From NCBI GenBank assembly GCA_934663885.1, contig CAKUKW010000109.1, positions 1 through 7,016 of the forward strand: a stretch of DNA of 7,016 bases. The letters are read 5' to 3'. The translations under genes were made by a program, and so were the position numbers. This DNA is from an uncultured Tidjanibacter sp. (GTDB lineage: Bacteria; Bacteroidota; Bacteroidia; Bacteroidales; Rikenellaceae). This document shows positions 1 through 7,016 of this stretch, piece by piece (within the stretch, counting starts at the first letter, position 1; each line of letters begins with the position of its first letter). The notes under the pieces are model-generated. The model did not search any database, had not been told where the DNA came from, and saw only the letters and a program-made list of their open reading frames with translations.

Positions 1-283
1 GTTCTCTGAAGTAAATAAAGCCCCTGCGGTGATTATCAAGGAGTTCCGCAAGAACACCAAGCATGGTAAACCGCTCCTCAAGGCTGCTTACGTAGAAGAG
101 AGCGTTTACGTCGGAGACCAGAACCTGGAAGCCCTCACGGCCATCAAGAGCCGCGACGAGCTTATCGGCGACGTCATCTCTCTGCTCCAGAGCCCCGCGA
201 AGAACGTTATTTCCGCTCTTCAGGCCGGCGCCGGACAGAAAGTTGCAGGTATCGTAAAAGCGCTTGAAGAAAGAGCGAGCTAA
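1..283 (+). CDS. rplJ: 50S ribosomal protein L10, C-terminal part (5' truncated by window)
   Basis: L10 binds 23S rRNA at the stalk base of the large ribosomal subunit and carries the L7/L12 dimers on its C-terminal helix. The first complete codon is at position 2 (TTC) and the frame is open to the TAA at 281-283, giving 93 residues. Bacterial L10 is usually about 165-175 aa, so roughly the first 75-80 residues lie upstream. The visible part has the L10 core ending (KAAYVEESVYVG), then the linker and the Ala/Leu-rich helix SLLQSPAKNVISALQAGAGQ, followed by the amphipathic end VAGIVKALEERAS that in the family docks L7/L12. The GTG at 29 is an internal Val codon, not a start. The gene lies 103 nt upstream of rplL, its partner, in the standard order. 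Its own leader, where L10 autoregulation acts in other bacteria, is outside the window. Confidence 0.96.
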   Translation, partial: FSEVNKAPAVIIKEFRKNTKHGKPLLKAAYVEESVYVGDQNLEALTAIKSRDELIGDVISLLQSPAKNVISALQAGAGQKVAGIVKALEERAS

Positions 284-386
284 ATTCACTTACGGGTTAC
301 TGAGAGTTATTGCAAAGCATAATTGGTTCGTGATCCGGAAGATTTAAAAGTAAAACAAATAAAAATCTATAAAAATTTCTACAACA
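284..386 (+). other. rplJ-rplL intergenic gap, A-rich toward the rplL start
   Basis: This is a 103-nt spacer with no ORF and no hairpin strong enough to call a terminator, so rplJ and rplL are probably co-transcribed. It holds the motif TTGCAAAGCATAATTGG at 310-326. A shorter form of this motif recurs after rplL, and its first part recurs after rpoB (see findings). From about 345 the sequence becomes very A-rich and unstructured, as is usual upstream of highly translated Bacteroidota genes. Confidence 0.6.
371..386 (+). promoter_or_regulatory. rplL translation initiation region, Kozak-like, no Shine-Dalgarno
   Basis: The 16 nt before the rplL ATG (387) contain no GGAGG-like sequence. They have A at -3, -4, -6 and at -12 to -16. 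Enrichment of A at about -3, -6 and -12/-13 replacing Shine-Dalgarno is documented for highly translated genes of Bacteroidota such as Flavobacterium. The fit is seen directly; that it drives strong initiation here is inference. Confidence 0.6.
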
Positions 387-764
387 ATGGCAGACATCAA
401 GAAATTAGCTGAAGAGTTGGTAAACCTCACAGTTAAGGAAGTAACCGAATTGGCCGCTATTCTTAAGGACGAATACGGTATCGAACCCGCAGCCGCAGCA
501 GTAGCAGTGGCAGCAGCTCCCGCAGCAGGCGGCGACGCAGCACCGGCAGAAAAGTCGACTTACGACGTTATACTTGTAAGCGGCGGCCAGGCTAAAGTAG
601 GCGTTATCAAGGTGGTTAAAGACATCACCGGCCTCGGCCTGAAAGAGTCGAAAGACATCGTAGACGGCGCACCGAAGCCTGTCAAGGAAGGTGTTTCGAA
701 AGAAGAAGCCGAATCGATCAAGGCTCAGCTCGAAGAAGCGGGTGCCGAAGTGGAGCTCAAATAG
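387..764 (+). CDS. rplL: 50S ribosomal protein L7/L12
   Basis: L7/L12 is the multicopy, flexible stalk protein that recruits initiation and elongation factors and stimulates their GTPase activity. The 125-aa product matches the usual family length (about 120-130). Residues 1-33 form the N-terminal dimerisation domain ([20 protein letters not shown]) that binds L10. Residues about 34-55 form an Ala/Pro/Gly hinge written with repeated GCA/GCC codons. Residues 56-125 form the globular factor-binding domain, with conserved [29 protein letters not shown] and the ending [10 protein letters not shown]. The ATG at 387 is chosen because [12 protein letters not shown] is the canonical N-terminus. A stop (TAG, 762-764) is followed after 16 nt by a strong hairpin, so many transcripts may end here. 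Downstream rpoB is 480 nt away, an unusually wide gap for this operon. Confidence 0.98.
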   Translation: MADIKKLAEELVNLTVKEVTELAAILKDEYGIEPAAAAVAVAAAPAAGGDAAPAEKSTYDVILVSGGQAKVGVIKVVKDITGLGLKESKDIVDGAPKPVKEGVSKEEAESIKAQLEEAGAEVELK

Positions 765-780
765 TTCCTGTCGGTTCACA

Positions 781-828
781 AAAACGGGTATAGAGCCTGT
801 CAGCAGGCTCTATGCCTTTTCCCGTTTT
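781..828 (+). terminator. Bipartite hairpin terminator or attenuator after rplL
   Basis: The outer arms AAAACGGG (781-788) and CCCGTTTT (821-828) are perfectly complementary over 8 bp. Inside them ATAGAGCCTG (790-799) pairs perfectly with CAGGCTCTAT (804-813) across a TCAG loop. The inner 10-bp stem is followed by GCCTTTT, and the outer stem ends in TTTT with a matching AAAA on the other side. This layout fits an intrinsic terminator, possibly bidirectional. rpoB lies downstream on the same strand without an obvious strong promoter, so partial read-through (attenuation) is plausible. E. coli has an attenuator in the same interval, but that is an analogy, not sequence homology. Confidence 0.72.
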
Positions 829-893
829 AAACGGGGGGGCGTAATATCCGGACTTTGCACATAATTGGCAAAAAGGATAAAAGCGCTGACTGC

Positions 894-919
894 TAATAAT
901 ATCCTTGCGGATTTTATTA
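894..919 (+). other. AT-rich hairpin with GC tip
   Basis: TAATAA (894-899) pairs with TTATTA (914-919), then one T.T mismatch (900/913), then ATCC (901-904) pairs with GGAT (909-912) across the tetraloop TTGC. Ten base pairs in total form with a single mismatch. No T-run follows, so it is not a standard terminator. It could be an operator-type inverted repeat in DNA or a leader hairpin in RNA. Confidence 0.45.
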
Positions 920-1105
920 CTGTAAAATAAAGGCGGCAAAAGGTTAACCACCTACGGGAAACACCGCCCATGGCTCGAATTTAATTGTAAAAACAGCCAA
1001 TATTTAAAGAATCAGGAAAAGGTTAATGACAAAAACACTTCCTTACCATAGGGAAAATTAACGGTTGCGGCTGAGGGCCGGCAGGGGGCATAGTTCCCGC
1101 CGCTC

Positions 1106-1131
1106 CTACACAGGCCGCATCAAGTGTGTAG
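1106..1131 (+). other. Hairpin with 12-nt loop in the GC-rich part of the leader
   Basis: CTACACA (1106-1112) and TGTGTAG (1125-1131) are perfectly complementary over 7 bp, with loop GGCCGCATCAAG. The pair is nested inside a possible outer pairing of TTCCC (1094-1098) with GGGAA (1141-1145), which suggests a composite stem. The alternative stem GCGGC/GCCGC (1067-1071/1099-1103) would overlap the same strand segment only partly. Confidence 0.4.
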
Positions 1132-1151
1132 AAATAATTGGGGAAACTCAC

Positions 1152-1182
1152 CTCCGGCCGGAACGGCTCCGGGCGGCCCGAG
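1152..1182 (+). other. GC-rich hairpin upstream of rpoB
   Basis: CTC (1152-1154) with GAG (1180-1182) and GGCC (1156-1159) with GGCC (1175-1178) make a stem with one C.C mismatch. Alternative inner pairing of GCC-GGA with TCC-G-GGC is possible, because the sequence is nearly all G and C. The hairpin ends 62 nt before the rpoB start and has no following T-tract, so termination is unlikely. Confidence 0.4.
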
Positions 1183-1226
1183 ACAAAGCTTCGATCAGCA
1201 TTTAAAAGGCTACAGGCCTATCATCT

Positions 1227-1238
1227 AAATACGTATTT
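1227..1238 (+). other. 12-bp perfect palindrome just before the rpoB start
   Basis: AAATACGTATTT is perfectly self-complementary and ends 6 nt before the ATG. It has no spacer, so an RNA hairpin would keep only about 4 A/U pairs and be weak. As DNA it could be a symmetric protein site. Its position inside the ribosome footprint of rpoB makes it notable, but a chance palindrome in AT-rich DNA is quite possible. Confidence 0.3.
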
Positions 1239-1244
1239 GGTTAT

Positions 1245-4200
1245 ATGTCCATAAAATCAAGTAACCCGAGAATAAGTTTTTCTTCTGTGAAGAACAGGAT
1301 GCAATATCCCGACTTCCTGGAGATACAGCTTAAATCATTTCACGATTTCTTCCAGTTGGATACTACCGCAGAGAACCGCAAGAACGAGGGGCTCTACAAG
1401 GTATTCATGGAGAATTTCCCGATCACGGATACAAGAAACAATTTCGTACTGGAGTTCCTGGACTATTACATCGACCCGCCGAGGTACACTATCGAGGAGT
1501 GCCTGGAGCGCGGCCTGACGTACAGTGTCCCGCTCAAAGCGAAACTGAAACTCTATTGCACCGATTCGGAGCACGAAGATTTCGACACGGTAGTACAGGA
1601 CGTTTATTTCGGGACTATCCCGTATATGACCCCGCGCGGAACGTTCGTCATCAACGGCGCCGAGCGAGTCATCGTTTCGCAGCTGCACCGCAGCCCCGGC
1701 GTGTTCTTCGGCCAGAGCATCCATACGAACGGCACGAAACTATATTCGGCACGTATCATACCGTTCAAGGGATCGTGGATCGAGTTCGCTACGGACATTA
1801 ACAATGTGATGTATGCTTACATCGACCGTAAGAAGAAATTACCGGTCACCACACTCCTGCGCGCTATCGGTTACGAAGCCGACCAGCAGATTCTGGAGAT
1901 CTTCGACCTGGCCGATGAGGTCAAGGTAACGAAGGCCAACCTCAAGAAAGCCGTAGGGCGCAAGCTGGCCGCGCGCGTACTGAGCACCTGGATTGAAGAC
2001 TTCGTAGACGAGGATACCGGAGAGGTGGTATCCATAGAGCGTAACGACGTCATTATTGACCGCGAAACTGTACTCGAAGAGGACGACATCGAAAAGATAC
2101 TTGAGAGCGGAGCCAAAAGCATTCTCCTGCATAAGGAGAACGCCACCGGCAATGACTACTCGATAATATACAATACCCTGCAGAAAGACCCCTGTAACTC
2201 CGAAAAAGAGGCTGTGGTTTATATCTACAGGCAGTTGCGCAACTCCGAACCGCCCGATGAGGCGACGGCTCGCGACGTGATAGACAAACTTTTCTTCTCC
2301 GACAAACGTTACGACCTCGGGGAAGTGGGGCGTTTCCGTATCAACAAGAAACTCGGCCTGGATATTAATCCGGACACGAGGATACTCACGAGGGAGGATA
2401 TGATCGCGATCATCAAATACCTGATCTCGCTTATCAACTCCAAGACCGACGTGGACGACATCGACCACCTCTCGAACCGCCGCGTAAGGACTGTGGGCGA
2501 GCAGCTCTCGAACCAGTTCTCGGTAGGTTTCGTCAGGATGGCTCGTACCATCCGCGAAAGGATGAACGTAAGGGACAACGAAGTATTCACCCCTATCGAC
2601 CTTATCAACGCCAAGACGCTGTCGAGCGTTATCAACTCGTTCTTCGGGACGAACCAGCTCTCGCAGTTCATGGACCAGATTAACCCTCTGGCCGAAATGA
2701 CCCACAAGCGCCGCCTTTCGGCTCTCGGCCCGGGCGGTCTTTCAAGGGACAGGGCGGGTTTCGAGGTACGAGACGTGCATTATACCCATTACGGACGCCT
2801 CTGCCCGATAGAAACCCCTGAAGGCCCGAACATCGGACTTATCTCGTCGCTCTGCGTTTACGCGAAGATCAGCGATATGGGATTCATCGAAACGCCGTAC
2901 CGTAAGGTCGAAGCCGGAAAGGTAGACCTGAAGGACCAGGATATAGTTTATATGAGCGCCGAAGAGGAAGAGCACCTCTATATCGCCCAGGCTACGGCCG
3001 TGGCCGACGACGGTACGTTCATGGAGCCGGAGCGCGTGAAGACCCGCGTGGAGGCGGATTATCCGACCATTACCGCCGAGCAGGTAGACCTTGTGGACGT
3101 CGCGCCGAACCAGGTGGCGTCTATCGCGGCGAGCCTTATCCCGTTCCTGGAGCACGACGACGCCAACCGTGCGCTCATGGGATCGAACATGATGCGCCAG
3201 GCCGTGCCGCTCATCAACCCCGAAGCGCCTATCGTAGGTACGGGACTGGAGGGCGACATGATCCGCGACAGCCGCATCCATATCGTGGCTACCGGCCCAG
3301 GTGAAGTTGTTTACGCGGACGCCCAGCAGATTCACGTCCGCTACGAGCGCTCGGAAGACGAGAAACTGGTAAGTTTCGACCCCGAAATTACCGTTTACGA
3401 ACTTCCGCGCTACCGCAAGACAAACCAGAATATGTCGATCACCCTTCGCCCGACGGTGACGAAAGGCGAAAAAGTGGAAAAAGGAACCATACTGACCGAA
3501 GGTTACTCGACCGACAGCGGCGAACTCGCCCTGGGGCGCAACCTCAAGGTGGCGTTCATGCCCTGGAAGGGTTATAACTTCGAGGACGCTATCGTTATTT
3601 CGGAGCGTCTGGTAAGGGAGGATATGTTTACTTCGGTACATGTGGACGAATACATAATGGAAGTCCGCGAGACCAAACGAGGACTCGAGGAACTCACTTC
3701 CGACATACCCAACGTCAGCGAGGACGCCACTAAGGATCTCGACGAGAACGGTATCATCCGCATCGGCGCGAACGTCAAACCCGGAGATATACTTATAGGC
3801 AAGATCACCCCGAAAGGAGAGAGCGACCCGAGCCCCGAGGAGAAACTCCTTCGCGCCATCTTCGGCGACAAGGCCGGCGACGTAAAGGATGCATCGCTCA
3901 AAGCACAGCCTTCGCTATTCGGAACGGTTATTGACAAGAAACTTTTCAGCCGTGCCCAGAAAGACAACAAGAAAGGCAAGCAGGCCGAAAAGGCACAGAT
4001 CGAAAAAATTGACATCAAGTTCGCGACCGACGCCGCGGCCCTCAAGGTTATCCTGGTGGATAAGCTATGGGCGCTGCTGAAGGACAAGAGCACGCAGGGT
4101 ATCAAGGATTATCTGGGAGCCGAACTCTACTCGAAAGGGACCAAGTTCTCCAAGAAGATGCTCGAGGAGATCGACTATCTCAACCTCAACACCGACAAAT

Positions 4201-5081
4201 GGGTCGGAGACGCGAGGCTCGACGCTCTGGTGGTAAAAGCGATCAACAACTATACTATAAAGTATAAGGAGCTGGACGCCAAGGTGAAACGCGAGAAATA
4301 CAACATTACCAACGGCGACGAACTCCCGACTGGCATCATACAGCTCGCCAAAGTTTACATCGCCAAGAAACGTAAGCTCAAGGTGGGCGACAAGATGGCG
4401 GGCCGCCACGGTAACAAGGGTATCGTAGCGAAAGTGGTGCGCGACGAGGATATGCCGTTCCTGGAAGACGGCTCGGTAGTCGACATCGTACTGAACCCGC
4501 TCGGCGTGCCTTCGCGAATGAACCTGGGCCAGATCTACGAGACCGTCCTCGGTTGGGCGGGCAAGGAGTTGGGTCTGAAGTTCGCCACGCCTATCTTCGA
4601 TGGTGCGACGCTCGACGAGATTAACGAGTATACGGCTAAGGCGGGCGTACCCCGCAGCGGCCTTACATACCTCCGCGACGGCGGCACGGGCGAGCGTTTC
4701 GACCAGCCGGCGACCGTGGGAGTTATCTATATGCTGAAACTCGGCCACATGATCGACGACAAGATGCATGCCCGTTCGATAGGGCCGTATTCGCTCATCA
4801 CGCAGCAGCCGCTCGGCGGTAAGGCGCAGTTCGGCGGACAGAGGTTCGGTGAGATGGAGGTCTGGGCGCTCGAGGCGTTCGGCGCGGCCAACATCCTGCA
4901 GGAGATCCTTACTATCAAGTCCGACGACGTTATGGGACGCGCGAAGGCTTACGAGGCTATAGTGAAAGGAGACAACCTGCCGCAGGCCGGCATACCCGAA
5001 TCGCTCAACGTGCTCCTTCACGAGCTCCGAGGCCTTGCCATAAGCGTGAAACTGGAAGACAGCAACAATCCCCTCCAGTAA
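1245..5081 (+). CDS. rpoB: DNA-directed RNA polymerase subunit beta
   Basis: RpoB is the beta subunit of RNA polymerase, forming one pincer and, with beta', the active centre. The product is 1278 aa, near the usual Bacteroidales length of about 1270 (E. coli 1342). The start ATG at 1245 is the only option: an in-frame TAA lies at 1203-1205 with no start between. Residues about 20-460 are protrusion and lobe ([26 protein letters not shown]). Residues 466-492 are the rifampicin region, with Q474, D477, H487, R490 and S492 matching E. coli Q513, D516, H526, R529 and S531. Residues 495-540 hold [18 protein letters not shown] and [14 protein letters not shown]. Residues about 898-1024 are a lysine-rich lineage insertion. 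[12 protein letters not shown] carries K1050 and K1058 (E. coli K1065, K1073), which contact the NTP. The end holds DDKMHARS (H1175) and [20 protein letters not shown]. The gene lies 51 nt before rpoC. No Shine-Dalgarno sequence is visible. Confidence 0.99.
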   Translation: MSIKSSNPRISFSSVKNRMQYPDFLEIQLKSFHDFFQLDTTAENRKNEGLYKVFMENFPITDTRNNFVLEFLDYYIDPPRYTIEECLERGLTYSVPLKAKLKLYCTDSEHEDFDTVVQDVYFGTIPYMTPRGTFVINGAERVIVSQLHRSPGVFFGQSIHTNGTKLYSARIIPFKGSWIEFATDINNVMYAYIDRKKKLPVTTLLRAIGYEADQQILEIFDLADEVKVTKANLKKAVGRKLAARVLSTWIEDFVDEDTGEVVSIERNDVIIDRETVLEEDDIEKILESGAKSILLHKENATGNDYSIIYNTLQKDPCNSEKEAVVYIYRQLRNSEPPDEATARDVIDKLFFSDKRYDLGEVGRFRINKKLGLDINPDTRILTREDMIAIIKYLISLINSKTDVDDIDHLSNRRVRTVGEQLSNQFSVGFVRMARTIRERMNVRDNEVFTPIDLINAKTLSSVINSFFGTNQLSQFMDQINPLAEMTHKRRLSALGPGGLSRDRAGFEVRDVHYTHYGRLCPIETPEGPNIGLISSLCVYAKISDMGFIETPYRKVEAGKVDLKDQDIVYMSAEEEEHLYIAQATAVADDGTFMEPERVKTRVEADYPTITAEQVDLVDVAPNQVASIAASLIPFLEHDDANRALMGSNMMRQAVPLINPEAPIVGTGLEGDMIRDSRIHIVATGPGEVVYADAQQIHVRYERSEDEKLVSFDPEITVYELPRYRKTNQNMSITLRPTVTKGEKVEKGTILTEGYSTDSGELALGRNLKVAFMPWKGYNFEDAIVISERLVREDMFTSVHVDEYIMEVRETKRGLEELTSDIPNVSEDATKDLDENGIIRIGANVKPGDILIGKITPKGESDPSPEEKLLRAIFGDKAGDVKDASLKAQPSLFGTVIDKKLFSRAQKDNKKGKQAEKAQIEKIDIKFATDAAALKVILVDKLWALLKDKSTQGIKDYLGAELYSKGTKFSKKMLEEIDYLNLNTDKWVGDARLDALVVKAINNYTIKYKELDAKVKREKYNITNGDELPTGIIQLAKVYIAKKRKLKVGDKMAGRHGNKGIVAKVVRDEDMPFLEDGSVVDIVLNPLGVPSRMNLGQIYETVLGWAGKELGLKFATPIFDGATLDEINEYTAKAGVPRSGLTYLRDGGTGERFDQPATVGVIYMLKLGHMIDDKMHARSIGPYSLITQQPLGGKAQFGGQRFGEMEVWALEAFGAANILQEILTIKSDDVMGRAKAYEAIVKGDNLPQAGIPESLNVLLHELRGLAISVKLEDSNNPLQ

Positions 5082-5091
5082 GCTGGAGAGG
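5070..5091 (+). other. Hairpin with the rpoB stop codon in its loop
   Basis: CTCCAG (5073-5078) and CTGGAG (5083-5088) pair perfectly. The four-base loop TAAG contains the rpoB stop codon TAA (5079-5081). Two more C-G pairs (5071/5090, 5070/5091) extend the stem beyond one C.A mismatch (5072/5089). No T-tract follows, so this is unlikely to terminate transcription. It may mark an mRNA processing or stability point between rpoB and rpoC. Confidence 0.5.
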
Positions 5092-5117
5092 TTAATTACT
5101 GCAAAGTAAGATAATTA

Positions 5118-5125
5118 AGAAAGGA
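5118..5125 (+). promoter_or_regulatory. Shine-Dalgarno sequence of rpoC
   Basis: AGAAAGGA lies 7 nt before the rpoC ATG. It is fully complementary over 8 nt to UCCUUUCU, the 3' end of 16S rRNA common in Bacteroidota. This contrasts with rplL and rpoB, which show no such sequence. The rRNA end is from general knowledge, since the 16S gene is not in this window. Confidence 0.65.
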
Positions 5126-5132
5126 AAAAGAT

Positions 5133-7016
<1,884 letters not shown>

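Larger units (their letters stand above)
871..1213 (+). repeat. Dispersed decamer AAAAGGNTAM, four copies
   Basis: AAAAGGATAA occurs at 871-880, AAAAGGTTAA at 938-947 and again at 1017-1026, and AAAAGGCTAC at 1204-1213. All are on the same strand and all lie in the rplL-rpoB gap. The two middle copies are identical over 10 nt. Spacing is irregular (67, 79 and 187 nt start to start). Each copy could be a protein-binding site or part of an RNA fold. A-rich sequence makes chance similarity easier, so the significance is uncertain. Confidence 0.4.
829..1244 (+). promoter_or_regulatory. Long rplL-rpoB intergenic region: candidate structured rpoB leader
   Basis: These 416 nt hold no gene of normal size. 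They are divided in composition: roughly 841-1060 is AT-rich, 1062-1182 is strongly GC-rich, and 1183-1244 is AT-rich again. Inverted repeats run almost end to end: 894-899+901-904 with 909-912+914-919; GGCGG 932-936 with CCGCC 964-968; TGGCT 971-975 with AGCCA 995-999; GTTAAT 1022-1027 with ATTAAC 1057-1062; GCGGC 1067-1071 with GCCGC 1099-1103; CTACACA 1106-1112 with TGTGTAG 1125-1131; and a GC-rich hairpin at 1152-1182. Several short stems are expected by chance, but this density is high. I found no convincing -33/-7 promoter of the Bacteroidota type (TTTG, then TAnnTTTG). The region could be a 5' leader, a promoter region whose elements I cannot recognise, or an unannotated small RNA. Confidence 0.5.

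Noticed and set aside
29..283. GTG at 29 as start of a separate 84-aa gene
   Set aside because: The same frame continues upstream to the window edge with L10-like sequence, so it is an internal Val codon of rplJ.
812..844. 10-codon frame MPFPVLNGGA starting inside the rplL terminator hairpin
   Set aside because: The start codon is buried in a 10-bp stem and has no initiation signal; such short frames are expected by chance.
854..885. Possible Bacteroidota promoter: TTTG at 854-857 with TA at 878-879, 20 nt apart
   Set aside because: The spacing fits, but the -7 element TAnnTTTG is not met (TAAAAGCG), so only TA and one G match.
757..951. 64-aa - strand frame covering the terminator and part of the leader
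   Set aside because: It crosses the strong hairpin at 781-828 and overlaps the end of rplL, with no plausible start region and no recognisable product.
1061..1200. Possible tRNA, SRP RNA, RNase P or riboswitch (TPP, cobalamin, SAM) in the GC-rich part of the leader
   Set aside because: I looked for conserved cores (T-loop GGTTCGA, CTGAGA of TPP, the SRP tip, RNase P GAGGAAAGTCC) and found none intact.
1207..1219. Small hairpin AGGC-TACAG-GCCT
   Set aside because: A 4-bp stem is common by chance and has no supporting context.
1234..1239. TATTTG before rpoB as a -7 promoter element
   Set aside because: It lacks the two-base spacer of TAnnTTTG, has no TTTG about 20 nt upstream, and would put the transcript start at the start codon.
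1839..5021. Several antisense frames of 70-320 aa opposite rpoB (for example 1839-2705, 2742-3641, 4065-5021)
   Set aside because: These are shadows of the rpoB coding frame, with no start signals or family features; RpoB itself is continuous and conserved across all of them.

Overview
The window is a stretch of core-genome DNA from a member of the Bacteroidota, most likely the order Bacteroidales. It carries the classical gene order rplJ (3' end) - rplL - rpoB - rpoC (5' two-fifths), all on the + strand. The assignment rests on the proteins: RpoB reads like Bacteroidales RpoB almost throughout, for example the [18 protein letters not shown] and [13 protein letters not shown] stretches and the insertion before [12 protein letters not shown]. 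Most genes also lack a Shine-Dalgarno sequence. A Rikenellaceae/Alistipes-like origin is my guess from overall RpoB similarity and is not proven.

Layout: 1-283 is the C-terminal half of ribosomal protein L10. 284-386 is a short A-rich gap. 387-764 is complete L7/L12. 765-1244 is a long (480 nt) non-coding gap. 1245-5081 is complete RNA polymerase beta (1278 aa). 5082-5132 is a short gap with a hairpin and an unusually good Shine-Dalgarno sequence. 5133-7016 is the first 628 codons of beta', open at the window edge. No mobile element, CRISPR array, tRNA or rRNA is visible, and no frameshift or premature stop was found.

Function: L10 anchors dimers of L7/L12 on the large ribosomal subunit to form the stalk that recruits translation factors. 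Beta and beta' together form the catalytic core of RNA polymerase. Co-locating them links ribosome and polymerase supply, but the cell needs much more L7/L12 than polymerase, so a control point between rplL and rpoB is expected. The sequence shows a plausible one: a bipartite hairpin with T-tracts 16 nt after the rplL stop, then about 400 nt dense in inverted repeats, short repeated motifs and a possible 11-aa leader peptide.

The coding genes are ordinary. The part worth attention is this rplL-rpoB intergenic region, which I read as a candidate structured leader or attenuator for rpoBC. Smaller points are a hairpin that puts the rpoB stop codon in its loop, and different start-site contexts for rplL, rpoB and rpoC. 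All RNA structures were found by eye; no folding energies or comparative data were available.
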